Assembly: GCA_013811805.1 (NCBI GenBank)
Contig: JACCUM010000005.1
Location: 1-17,877 of the forward strand
Length of the DNA stretch: 17,877 bases
Origin: Geodermatophilaceae bacterium
GTDB taxonomy: Bacteria; Actinomycetota; Actinomycetes; Mycobacteriales; Geodermatophilaceae
Direction: 5' to 3'
The notes beneath the pieces were generated by a model. It worked only from the letters and a program-made list of their open reading frames with translations. It made no database searches and was not told the origin of the DNA. How positions within the stretch are numbered: the first letter of the stretch is position 1; every line of letters starts with the position of its first letter. Shown piece after piece: positions 1-6,941 of the stretch. The position numbers were made by a program, and so were the translations under genes.

Positions 1-34
1 GGGGGGCCTGCGGTGGTCCGGGTACCCCAAAGCG

Positions 35-54
35 CCCGCTACCAAGCGGGTAGC
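35..54. repeat. Overlapping mutually exclusive inverted repeats upstream of the GPP34 gene
   Basis: Two perfect 6-bp stems share bases. CCCGCT (35-40) pairs with AGCGGG (45-50) around loop ACCA, and GCTACC (38-43) pairs with GGTAGC (49-54) around loop AAGCG. Only one can form at a time. It may be the terminator of a gene left of the window or a leader structure of the gene starting at 142. Apart from this I see nothing clear in 1-141. Function is inference only. Confidence 0.3.
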
Positions 55-141
55 CTCGGACACGGAGAGCAACCGTCGGACCAGGCGGACGTAGCCCACG
101 TGTGGTCCGCAGCTCACCCACCGCCAAGGGGAAGGCGCGCT

Positions 142-789
142 ATGGCTCAAGACAAGCTTGCCGAGTCGATGTTCCTCCTGCTGCACGACCCGTTCAGCGG
201 CCGGCCAGAAATCGCGCACGAACTTCTCAACTGCGCACTCGTGGCCGCCGAGCTGGCCGAGCTGATCATGACCGGCCACATCGGGATCGACAACGATCGG
301 GTCGTGGTCATCGACAGCCGCGACGTTGGCCCGGACGAGATGTCGGCCTTCGTGGTGGACAGCATTCAGAGTCAATCCGGCGCCCACACCGTCCGCAGTT
401 GGGTCGAGGTCCTCAGTGACGTCCTCTACGAGATGGTCGCCCGCGGAATGGTCGAGGCCGGCGTCGTGAGCCGCGAGCAGGGGGGCCGGCGCCTGCTGCG
501 GCGCAGTCCCGACCGGTTCCCCTCCGTCGACCTACTGCGCGCCTCAGCGCCCCGTGTGCGGCTGGAGCACATGCTTCGCGTCCCCGACGACATGGACCAG
601 CAGGGAACTGTGATCGCGGCCATCCTCGGCGGACTGGACATCGTGCAGGGCTTCGACGTCGGCATCGACCGCATTGCCCTTCGCGGCAGAATCAGCGAAC
701 TCACCCAGCAGTTACCCTCCGATCTGCGCGACGTCGTCGCCGGCGTCGAAGCCTCCGCCGCTTCCATCTCCCTGACCGTCCGACGCTGA
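142..789 (+). CDS. GPP34 (Golgi phosphoprotein 3-like) family protein
   Basis: 215 residues. The N-terminus (LAESMFLLLHDPFSGRP, then a helical ALVAAELAELIMTGHI segment) matches the GPP34/GOLPH3-like family, common in actinobacteria as a cytosolic, mostly helical single-domain protein. The eukaryotic homologues bind phosphoinositides at the Golgi; the bacterial role is unknown, so I assign no reaction. I chose ATG 142 because a purine-rich AAGGGGAAGG sits just upstream. The frame stays open to 13, but the extra 43 residues are low-complexity and do not look like protein. There is no signal peptide or membrane helix. The copper amine oxidase gene follows after 46 nt on the same strand with its own ribosome site, so co-transcription is possible, but a functional link is not evident. 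Confidence 0.8.
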   Translation: MAQDKLAESMFLLLHDPFSGRPEIAHELLNCALVAAELAELIMTGHIGIDNDRVVVIDSRDVGPDEMSAFVVDSIQSQSGAHTVRSWVEVLSDVLYEMVARGMVEAGVVSREQGGRRLLRRSPDRFPSVDLLRASAPRVRLEHMLRVPDDMDQQGTVIAAILGGLDIVQGFDVGIDRIALRGRISELTQQLPSDLRDVVAGVEASAASISLTVRR

Positions 790-835
790 CCCGCCGCGGA
801 ACAAGACCAGGAACCTGGGGAACAGGAGCACACCG

Positions 836-2782
836 TTGTCTATAGACGAACGAAAGATCGTAGCCGTGTCGGCACCGGCGCACCCTCTCGCCCGACTGAC
901 CGCACAGGAGATCACGGCTGCCAGGGCCCTGTTCGAGCGGGAGGGACTGATTGTCGAGAGCACCCGCTTCCCGCTTCTGGCCCTGGAGGAACCGTCCAAG
1001 ACGGAGGTGCTTGCCTTCTCGCCGGGAGATCCCGTCGACCGGCGCGTCCGCGCCGTCCTGCTCGACATCGCGACGGGTCGTGCTCACAACGTCGTTGCTT
1101 CCCTGACCCAGGCGTCGATCCAGGAGGTCAGAGAACTCGATCCGCTGGTGGATGGCCAACCGCCGATCCTGCTCGAGGAGTTCATCGCTGTCGACGACAT
1201 CGTGAAGGCCGACGAGGGCTGGCGGCACGCCATGAGGCGTCGCGGCATCACCGATCTCGACCTGGTGTGCCCCTGCCCGTTGTCGGCGGGGGCCTTCGAC
1301 ATACCCGGTGAGGAGGGCCGGCGCCTGCTGCGAGTGCTGTCGTTCTTGCAGCACCGGCCGTCAGACCATCCGTGGGCGCACCCCATCGACGGGGTGGTTG
1401 CCTACGTCGACCTGATCAGCCGTGAGGTTGTGGAGCTCATTGACGCTGCTCTCCTGCCGGTTCCGGAGGAAGAGGGCAACTTCGATGACCCTGACTATGT
1501 GGGTCCGCAGCGGTCCACCCTCAAGCCCATCGAGATCAGTCAGCCCGAAGGCGTGAGTTTCGAGGTTGACGGCGATGTCGTGCGATGGCAGAACTGGGCG
1601 TTCCGAGTCGGATTCGAGCCGCGCGAGGGTTTGGTCCTGCACCAACTGACATTTCGCGATGGCGGGCGCGACCGGCCAGTGATCTATCGGGCGTCAGTGG
1701 CCGAGATGGTTGTGCCGTACGCCGATCCCGGGCCAGTCAGGTTCTGGCAGAACTACTTCGATGCAGGTGAGTACCTCCTTGGCCAACAGGTGAACTCGCT
1801 CCGGCTCGGTTGTGACTGTGTGGGGGAGATCTACTACTTCGACGCTGTGTTGGCAGACGGCGACGGCCACCCGCGGAACGTGCCGCAGGCGATCTGCATG
1901 CACGAGGAAGACGTCGGGGTGCTCTGGAAGCACACCGATCTTTTCACTCAGTCAGAGGAGACGCGCCGGCAACGACGTCTGGTGATCTCATTCTTCGTGA
2001 CCGTCGGGAACTACGACTACGGCTTCTACTGGTACCTCTATCTGGACGGCAAGATCGAACTGGAAGTGAAGTCGACCGGCGTCCTGTTCACCTCGGCTCA
2101 CGCCGCCGACGGTAAGTGGGGCACCCAGGTCGCCCCTGGCCTGGGTGCGCCGCTGCACCAACACTTGTTCAACGTGCGGCTGGACATGATGGTCGACGGT
2201 CTGACCAACGCGGTCGACGAATTAGACCTCCGTCGGGTACCGGTGGGGCCCGACAATCCGTACGGAAACGCCTTCGCTCAGACGCAGACGCGGTTGACCT
2301 CGGAGTTGGAGGGTTCCCGCGTCGCTGATCCCGGGGTGGGCCGGACGTGGCGGGTGTCCAATCCGGAGCAGTTGAACCGGGTAGGTAGCCCTGTCGCCTA
2401 CGTGCTGCGCCCGCAAGGGCTGCCCACCTTGCTGGCCGATGACAGCTCATCGATCGCTCGCCGCGCCGCTTTCGCCACCCGCCACCTCTGGGTGACCCGC
2501 TACGACCCGACACAGCGGTATCCGGCAGGGGACTTCGTCAACCAGAATCCTGGCGGGAACGGTCTTCCGGCTTGGGTCACCGCCGATCGCGGCATCGACG
2601 GTGAAGATCTTGTCGTGTGGCATACCTTCGGCGTGACCCACGTGCCGCGCCCCGAGGACTGGCCGGTGATGCCCGTCGATTCGTGTGGGTTCACGCTCCT
2701 ACCCCAGGGTTTCTTCGACCGAAATCCGACCCTGGACGTTGCGCCGTCCTCCTCCCCACATTGCCGTGGCTCCGGTGGATGA
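836..2782 (+). CDS. Copper-containing primary amine oxidase (TPQ enzyme)
   Basis: 648 residues, close to the 638 of Arthrobacter globiformis phenylethylamine oxidase. The family oxidises primary amines with O2 to aldehyde, ammonia and H2O2. Every catalytic element is present: the base Asp309 in YFDAGEYLLG, the cofactor tyrosine Tyr393 in the N-Y-D-Y motif (self-processed to topaquinone), and copper ligands His441 and His443 in HQHLFNVRLDM and His602 in GVTHVPRPEDWP. Spacing agrees with the Arthrobacter enzyme within 10-11 residues. The start is TTG 836, preceded by AGGAG at 824-828; no other start has such a site. There is no signal peptide, so it should be cytosolic. The APC permease 120 nt downstream suggests that an imported amine (for example tyramine or phenylethylamine) is the substrate; that is inference. 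Confidence 0.95.
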   Translation: MSIDERKIVAVSAPAHPLARLTAQEITAARALFEREGLIVESTRFPLLALEEPSKTEVLAFSPGDPVDRRVRAVLLDIATGRAHNVVASLTQASIQEVRELDPLVDGQPPILLEEFIAVDDIVKADEGWRHAMRRRGITDLDLVCPCPLSAGAFDIPGEEGRRLLRVLSFLQHRPSDHPWAHPIDGVVAYVDLISREVVELIDAALLPVPEEEGNFDDPDYVGPQRSTLKPIEISQPEGVSFEVDGDVVRWQNWAFRVGFEPREGLVLHQLTFRDGGRDRPVIYRASVAEMVVPYADPGPVRFWQNYFDAGEYLLGQQVNSLRLGCDCVGEIYYFDAVLADGDGHPRNVPQAICMHEEDVGVLWKHTDLFTQSEETRRQRRLVISFFVTVGNYDYGFYWYLYLDGKIELEVKSTGVLFTSAHAADGKWGTQVAPGLGAPLHQHLFNVRLDMMVDGLTNAVDELDLRRVPVGPDNPYGNAFAQTQTRLTSELEGSRVADPGVGRTWRVSNPEQLNRVGSPVAYVLRPQGLPTLLADDSSSIARRAAFATRHLWVTRYDPTQRYPAGDFVNQNPGGNGLPAWVTADRGIDGEDLVVWHTFGVTHVPRPEDWPVMPVDSCGFTLLPQGFFDRNPTLDVAPSSSPHCRGSGG

Positions 2783-2902
2783 CCCGTCTCTGGAGCCTGG
2801 GTTGCCATGAGGTCTGAATCACTACTCTGAGCCACTTGATCGCTTCAGTGAGTAACCCATAGGCTTCCGGTCATCTGCCCAGACCCAGCAACGGAGTCCG
2901 AT
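2783..2902 (+). promoter_or_regulatory. Candidate promoter and dyad before the permease gene
   Basis: TTGATC (2836-2841) and TAGGCT (2860-2865) are separated by 18 nt and resemble a housekeeping -35/-10 pair. The predicted transcript would start near 2872 and carry GGAG at 2893-2896 before GTG 2903. An imperfect dyad, TACTCTGA (2823-2830) with TCAGTGAGTA (2845-2854), also TCACT (2819-2823) with AGTGA (2847-2851), overlaps the -35 element and could be an operator. This was read by eye only. Confidence 0.4.
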
Positions 2903-4399
2903 GTGACCACTCACCGTGAAGCAGTTCCTCGCCTCACCAGACGACGGCTCGGACCCATCCACATCTTCTTCTTCACCGTCGCTGCTTCGGCGCCGCTGAC
3001 CGTGCTGGGTGGCGGTGTCACCACGACGTTCGCCGTAACCGGCATCGCCGGAGTTCCGCTGTCCTTCTTGATCTTGGCTGTCGCGCTGGGCCTGTTCGTC
3101 GTCGGATACGCCGCGATGAGCCGGCACGTGGCAAACGCCGGAGCGTTCTACTCCTATCTGGCAAACGGGCTGGGTCGGGAGTGGGGAGTCGCCGGGTCCT
3201 TCGTTGCCCTGGTGGCCTACAACGCGATCCAGATCGGACTGTACGGCTTGTTCGGAGTGGCGCTGTCGGGCTTCATGGCCGAGAATTTCGGGCTCGAGCT
3301 GGCGTGGTGGGTGTGGTCGTTGATCGCCCTGGTCATAGTCGGAGCCCTCGGGCAGCTGCGAGTCGACCTGAATGCCAACGTGCTGGCCGTACTGCTGATC
3401 CTCGAGATCGTCGCGGTCGTCATCTACGACGTGGTGGCCTTCGCCCATCCGGCGACCGGCTCGATCGGCACTGAAGGACTCCAACCCGACGAATTGTTCG
3501 TCCCCGGCGTGGCTGCGGTGTTCGCTTTCGGCGTCGCGGCCTTCATCGGCTTCGAGTCCGGTGCCATCTATAGCGAGGAAGTACGCGACCCACGTCGTAC
3601 CGTGGCCCGCGCCACCTTCGCCGCTCTCACTTTCACCGGACTGTTCTACGCGCTGTCGGCTTGGGCCATGACGGTGAATGTCGGACCGGACAACCTACAG
3701 CCGGCAGCGGTCGAGGCCGGACCCGGTTTGGTGTTCGGACCGATCGCCCAATATGCGAGTCCGCTCATTGCTGACGTCGCCAACGTCCTGTTCATCACCA
3801 GCGTTCTCGCAGCTCTGCTGAGTTTCCACAATGGCGTCGCGCGGTATCTCTTCGCGTTGGGCAGAGAGCGGGTGCTGCCGCAAGGTCTGAGCCGGGTGGG
3901 CGTCCGTTCCGGAGCTCCGGTCGCCGGGTCGCTGGTTCAGTCGATCCTCGCTCTGATCGTCATCTTGGTCTTCGTCGTGGCTGATCGGGACCCCCTGCTC
4001 GACCTGTTCACCTGGCTGAGCGGCATGTCGGCTGTCGGGGTCATCCTTCTGATGACCGGCGCCTCCGCATCGGTGATCGGCTACTTCGTCACCCGCCGGA
4101 CAGAGGAAAGCCTCTGGCAGCGTGCGGTTGCGCCCGCTCTGGCCACCCTCATCCTGGGCGGCCTCGTGGTTCTCCTCGTCGTGGAATTCGACACGCTGCT
4201 CGGCACCGATCCGGCATCCGCCCTGCGCTGGATCCTGCCTGGCGTCGTGTTCGGTGCCGCCGTCCTGGGCCTGATCTGGGGGCTCGTGCTGCGCGGTACC
4301 CGGCCCGAGGTGTACGACGGCATTGGACGCAGTGCGGTGGAGCCCGCATCCGAGGACGAGAACGAGGAGGGCATCCAGCTGCAGTCCCTCCGCCGCTAG
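2903..4399 (+). CDS. APC-family amino acid/amine permease
   Basis: 498 residues with about twelve hydrophobic segments. The first (residues about 17-45) carries the small-residue-rich APC TM1 pattern (PIHIFFFTVAASAPLTVLGGG). The family signature after TM6 is clear: GFESGAIYSEEVRDPRRTV from about residue 216, with Glu218. The C-terminus is a short acidic cytoplasmic tail (EPASEDENEEG). APC transporters take up amino acids or polyamines by proton symport or exchange. GTG 2903 is the start, since the ATG two bases earlier is immediately followed by a stop; GGAG at 2893-2896 is well spaced. Its position after the amine oxidase suggests it imports that enzyme's substrate, but an ordinary amino acid carrier cannot be excluded. 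hisB follows 88 nt later. Confidence 0.88.
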   Translation: MTTHREAVPRLTRRRLGPIHIFFFTVAASAPLTVLGGGVTTTFAVTGIAGVPLSFLILAVALGLFVVGYAAMSRHVANAGAFYSYLANGLGREWGVAGSFVALVAYNAIQIGLYGLFGVALSGFMAENFGLELAWWVWSLIALVIVGALGQLRVDLNANVLAVLLILEIVAVVIYDVVAFAHPATGSIGTEGLQPDELFVPGVAAVFAFGVAAFIGFESGAIYSEEVRDPRRTVARATFAALTFTGLFYALSAWAMTVNVGPDNLQPAAVEAGPGLVFGPIAQYASPLIADVANVLFITSVLAALLSFHNGVARYLFALGRERVLPQGLSRVGVRSGAPVAGSLVQSILALIVILVFVVADRDPLLDLFTWLSGMSAVGVILLMTGASASVIGYFVTRRTEESLWQRAVAPALATLILGGLVVLLVVEFDTLLGTDPASALRWILPGVVFGAAVLGLIWGLVLRGTRPEVYDGIGRSAVEPASEDENEEGIQLQSLRR

Positions 4400-4408
4400 C
4401 CGTCGAAC

Positions 4409-4436
4409 CGACCCACTGCTGGCAGGTCCTGGGTCG
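4409..4436 (+). terminator. Possible U-less terminator after the permease gene
   Basis: CGACCCA (4409-4415) and TGGGTCG (4430-4436) form a perfect 7-bp stem around a 14-nt loop, beginning 10 nt after the permease stop. No T-run follows, as is common in actinobacterial terminators. It would separate the permease transcript from hisB. Confidence 0.35.
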
Positions 4437-4474
4437 ATAGCCCGCGCCCGTACCTCAGGCCGTTGCGGATGGAG

Positions 4475-4480
4475 GACAAT
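4475..4480 (+). promoter_or_regulatory. Possible -10 hexamer of hisB
   Basis: GACAAT lies exactly 7 nt before ATG 4488, the same spacing as the TAnnnT hexamers before other starts here, but its first base is G rather than T. It overlaps GGAGG (4471-4475), which is 12 nt from the ATG, long for a ribosome site. Transcription may therefore start at or close to the hisB start codon. Confidence 0.3.
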
Positions 4481-4487
4481 AAGACCC

Positions 4488-5084
4488 ATGAGCCGCACCG
4501 CACGGATCGAACGCTCGACGTCGGAGACCAAGCTGGTCGTCGAGGTTGACCTCGACGGGACCGGCCGGGCCGAGGTCGCCACCGGTGTCGGCTTCTTCGA
4601 CCACATGCTCACCGCTCTGGCCAAGCACAGCGGCGTCGACCTGACCGTGCATGCCGACGGTGACCTGCACATCGACGCCCACCACACCGTCGAGGACGTG
4701 GCGATCGCACTTGGGCAGGCTTTTGCCGAGGCGCTTGGCGACAAGGCGGGAATCTCCCGGTACGGCGATGCGCTGGTGCCGATGGACGAGGTGCTGGTCC
4801 AAGCCGTGGTGGATCTGTCCGGCCGGCCCTACTTCGCCCATGACGAGCCCGACACGATCACTCCGATGATCGGGCCGGACTATCCGACCAGCCTGACCGG
4901 GCATGTGTTCCAGTCCTTCGCCCATTCAGCTGGGATCACCCTGCACATTCGAGTGCTCCACGCCGGACGTGATGCCCACCACATCGTCGAAGCCCAGTTC
5001 AAGGCGCTGGCCCGGGCGTTGCGCGCGGCCCTGGCCCTGGACCCGCGGATTGGCGGCGTGCCCAGCACCAAGGGCAGCCTGTGA
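4488..5084 (+). CDS. hisB: Imidazoleglycerol-phosphate dehydratase HisB
   Basis: 198 residues, the normal size of monofunctional IGPD. It dehydrates imidazole glycerol phosphate to imidazole acetol phosphate, the step after HisF/HisH in histidine synthesis. Both metal-binding repeats of the family are present: HHTVEDVAIALGQA in the first half and HHIVEAQFKALARAL near the C-terminus. The N-terminus RTARIERSTSETKL is typical of actinobacterial IGPD and fixes the start at ATG 4488; an in-frame ATG at 4323 would overlap the permease gene. The E. coli-type phosphatase domain is absent. The stop overlaps the next gene's GTG by 4 nt. Oddly, the permease stands upstream where hisC usually is. Confidence 0.97.
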   Translation: MSRTARIERSTSETKLVVEVDLDGTGRAEVATGVGFFDHMLTALAKHSGVDLTVHADGDLHIDAHHTVEDVAIALGQAFAEALGDKAGISRYGDALVPMDEVLVQAVVDLSGRPYFAHDEPDTITPMIGPDYPTSLTGHVFQSFAHSAGITLHIRVLHAGRDAHHIVEAQFKALARALRAALALDPRIGGVPSTKGSL

Positions 5085-5263
5085 GTTTTGGTGTCGTGCT
5101 GATCGCAGTGGGCGGATTTCTGCTCGGCGGGGCGTACTCGGTCGCCACACTCGAGAGCGGCGGTGCCCGAAACCGGCGTGCGCAACTGGCTCTCGCATCG
5201 GTTCTGGTCCTGCTCGCGCTCTACCTCGTCATTGCCGGCGTCCTCGAGGCCATGGGCGAGTGA
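5081..5263 (+). CDS. 60-residue two-helix membrane microprotein between hisB and hisH
   Basis: Two hydrophobic stretches, residues about 3-24 (Gly-rich, FGVVLIAVGGFLLGG) and about 35-57 (ALASVLVLLALYLVIAGVL), are joined by a short basic loop GGARNRRAQ. This is a hairpin membrane protein, and the basic loop predicts that the loop faces the cytoplasm. The start GTG 5081 overlaps the hisB stop by 4 nt (GTGA), and its stop overlaps the GTG of hisH the same way, so translation is probably coupled on both sides. Third-position GC is high and the hydrophobic pattern continues to the stop, which supports real coding. I do not recognise a named family; small membrane ORFs at this site are, as I recall, present in other actinobacterial his operons. 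Function unknown. Confidence 0.8.
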   Translation: MSFGVVLIAVGGFLLGGAYSVATLESGGARNRRAQLALASVLVLLALYLVIAGVLEAMGE

Positions 5264-5916
5264 TCACGGTGACCAGCCGGCGACCTCGGGTCGTGATCCT
5301 GGACTACGGCAGTGGCAACCTGCGCTCTGCCCAGCGTGCATTCGAGCGGGCCGGGGCTGACGTGTCGGTGACCGCCGACCGCGATGCCGCACTCAGTTGC
5401 GACGGTCTGGTCGTCCCGGGGGTCGGCGCCTTTGCCTCGTGCATGCGCGGCCTGCACGCTGTCGACGGCCCCCGGGTCATCGACCGCCGGTTGGCCGGTG
5501 GACGGCCGGTACTCGGCATCTGCGTCGGAATGCAGGTCCTGTTCGACCGAGGCGTCGAGGGTCCGGCACAGACCACGGGGTGCCAGCAGTGGGTCGGAGT
5601 CGTGGATCGGCTCACGGCTCCGGTCATCCCGCACATGGGCTGGAACACCGTTGCCGTTCCGAAAGACTCACGGTTGTTCGCCGGTGTGCAGACCGAACGG
5701 TTCTATTTCGTGCACAGCTACGCGGCACGCACCTTCGACGCCGATACCGCCGCGCCCTTTGTGCCGCCCGTCGTCACGTGGGCTGAACACGGCGAGCCGT
5801 TCGTCGCCGCTGTCGAGAACGGTGCCTTGTCGGGCACCCAATTCCACCCAGAGAAGTCCGGGCGAGCCGGCGCCATCCTGCTTGCGAACTGGTTGTCGAC
5901 GCTCAGCTCGGTGTGA
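5260..5916 (+). CDS. hisH: Imidazole glycerol phosphate synthase glutaminase subunit HisH
   Basis: 218 residues. A class I glutamine amidotransferase that releases ammonia from glutamine and channels it to HisF. The catalytic triad is complete: Cys88 in LGICVGMQ, and His196 and Glu198 in QFHPEKSG. The N-terminus RVVILDYGSGNLRS and the HMGWNTV and FYFVHSY segments are HisH signatures. I prefer GTG 5260, which overlaps the stop of the membrane microprotein (GTGA); GTG 5269 is an in-frame alternative giving a protein three residues shorter. The partner hisF lies 4.7 kb away rather than next to it, because a block of unrelated genes sits between hisH and hisA. The stop codon is inside a hairpin shared with the convergent gene. 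Confidence 0.96.
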   Translation: MITVTSRRPRVVILDYGSGNLRSAQRAFERAGADVSVTADRDAALSCDGLVVPGVGAFASCMRGLHAVDGPRVIDRRLAGGRPVLGICVGMQVLFDRGVEGPAQTTGCQQWVGVVDRLTAPVIPHMGWNTVAVPKDSRLFAGVQTERFYFVHSYAARTFDADTAAPFVPPVVTWAEHGEPFVAAVENGALSGTQFHPEKSGRAGAILLANWLSTLSSV

Positions 5917-5931
5917 GCCTGACGCGGCTCA
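5914..5931. terminator. Bidirectional hairpin containing both stop codons (hisH and PPOX gene)
   Basis: TGAGCC (5914-5919) and GGCTCA (5926-5931) form a perfect 6-bp stem with a 6-nt loop. The first three bases are the hisH TGA and the last three, read on the minus strand, are the TGA of the convergent gene. The symmetry suits a bidirectional terminator, though no U-tract follows on either side. Confidence 0.4.
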
Positions 5932-6441
5932 GTCAGTGAACCGGAATCGCGTGCAGTCCTTGGGAAAGTCGAACCAGGCCAGCGCTCGCTTGGGCGTCAG
6001 CACCATCAGTCCACCGCCGTCGACCCAGGACTCCGGACCGGGTGCGTAGCCGAGGCCGTGATACTTCTCGAAGGCCGTCGACAGCTGAGCCCCGAGCCCG
6101 TCCGCCGGCGCCCTGATCGGCTCGGACCGGCCCTCGACGATCACTGTCTGCGTCCCGCTCTCCAGATTGAGCGAACACGCCGGGTTGACCGCGAGATTGC
6201 GGGCATGCCGCGTGGTGGGCGCGCCGTCGTAGAAGAACCGGCCCTCCAACCACACGCCCCAGCGGGGGACGGCATGCGGTGTGCCGTCCGGTCGCACTGT
6301 TGCCAGCCAGTAATGGGCAGCAGCGATCAGCCGCTCTTCGACCTGCGCCCAGGCAAGCAGACCCTCTGAAGTAATCGGGATGCCATAGCCGTCCGGGAAA
6401 ACTGGCCGGTCACCGACCGGCTCCGTGGAATGCGCTCTCAT
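5929..6441 (-). CDS. PPOX-class (pyridoxamine phosphate oxidase-like) flavin/F420-binding protein
   Basis: 170 residues. A split-barrel protein of the PPOX/FMN-binding superfamily: YWLATVRPDGTPHAVPRWGVWLEGRFFYDG is the characteristic first pair of strands, followed by TRHARNLAVNPACSLNLESGTQTVIVEG. In actinobacteria such proteins use FMN, F420 or heme; which one cannot be read here, and true pyridoxamine phosphate oxidase activity is unlikely for this short form. The start is ATG 6441. The frame remains open to 6597, but that part lies over the upstream pseudogene. There is no Shine-Dalgarno site; TAGTCT stands 7 nt upstream, suggesting a leaderless mRNA. The gene is convergent with hisH, 12 nt apart. 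Confidence 0.85.
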   Translation of the reverse strand: MRAHSTEPVGDRPVFPDGYGIPITSEGLLAWAQVEERLIAAAHYWLATVRPDGTPHAVPRWGVWLEGRFFYDGAPTTRHARNLAVNPACSLNLESGTQTVIVEGRSEPIRAPADGLGAQLSTAFEKYHGLGYAPGPESWVDGGGLMVLTPKRALAWFDFPKDCTRFRFTD

Positions 6442-6448
6442 GCCGCCG

Positions 6449-6454
6449 AGACTA
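6449..6454 (-). promoter_or_regulatory. Putative -10 hexamer (TAGTCT) of the PPOX-class gene
   Basis: TAGTCT on the minus strand ends 7 nt before ATG 6441, and no ribosome-binding site lies between. This spacing puts transcription initiation at about the start codon (leaderless). Confidence 0.45.
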
Positions 6455-6494
6455 GAAGGACCCACTGACAAGGTGAGCAGGGCTGACCATCGAG

Positions 6495-6880
6495 TCAGCC
6501 TGGCGCGGCGACGAAGTCGATGAGTTCCTCGACCCGTCCGAGCAGCGCGGGGTCCAGGTCGGCATAGCTGTTGACCCGGCCGAGGATCTGCTTCCATCCG
6601 GCACCGGTGTCAGGTCCCCCGCCCAACCGGGCACAGACGCCGTCCTTCCACGGGCTCGGCATCGTGGATGCCTTCGACCTAGATGCGCGAGGCCACCGCG
6701 ACCGTGGCCGGTGAGCGAAAGTCGACGGTCGAGCCGGAGGACTTCGCAGTGAACGCGGATCCGGACGCTCGGGCCCGGCCGGGTCAGCGGTACTCGGTTT
6801 GCCTTCGAGCCAAAAGGTCATGGTCAACGGGAAGACCCGGATCTGGCGAGATGGAGAGAAAGTCCCCGCAACAGCGCCGC
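6495..6880 (-). pseudogene. Decayed DUF3097-family gene (frameshifts, stop, large internal deletion)
   Basis: Read on the minus strand, three fragments in family order can be recognised. About 6875-6770 encodes RQIRVFPLTMTFWLEGKP, like the N-terminal RVFPLGPGF-LEGRPV segment of DUF3097 proteins. A second frame, about 6770-6645, encodes SPATVAVASRI, a TAG stop (6681-6679, probably a former Trp), then VEGIHDAEPVE, resembling the family's VEGIHDAELVE motif. Back in the first frame, 6650-6495 encodes WKDGVCARLGGG and ends YADLDPALLGRVEELIDFV, the family C-terminus. The central region of roughly 100 residues and the N-terminal 50-60 are missing. A 55-residue ORF from ATG 6662 to 6495 remains open, with high third-position GC, but I read it as the relic C-terminus. 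The family assignment is from memory of conserved motifs. Confidence 0.65.
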
Positions 6881-6941
6881 GGCGCGCTAACGTCTTTGGG
6901 TAACCATCTGTCTACACAGCGTCAGAACAGCGAGGACCCCG
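6881..6941 (+). promoter_or_regulatory. Probable leader of the sugar dehydrogenase gene
   Basis: TAACGT (6888-6893) could be a -10 hexamer, and GAGG (6932-6935) is a ribosome site 6 nt before ATG 6942. No clear -35 is visible. The segment directly abuts the 5' end of the recognisable pseudogene relic. Confidence 0.3.

Noticed and set aside
4323..4487. N-terminal extension of hisB
   Set aside because: The extra 55 residues overlap the permease and do not resemble HisB; the conserved N-terminus starts at ATG 4488.
3695..4744. 349-codon minus-strand frame across the permease and hisB
   Set aside because: It crosses two real genes and an intergenic hairpin, is rich in Asp/Glu/Gln/His/Arg as typical for antisense shadows, and has no family resemblance.
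4903..5259. N-terminal extension of the hisH frame
   Set aside because: The frame is open but overlaps hisB and the membrane microprotein; the conserved HisH N-terminus and GTGA overlap point to 5260.
6495..6662. 55-codon hypothetical gene on the minus strand
   Set aside because: Its sequence matches the C-terminal end of the DUF3097 family and sits next to other fragments of the same family, so it is reported as part of a pseudogene.
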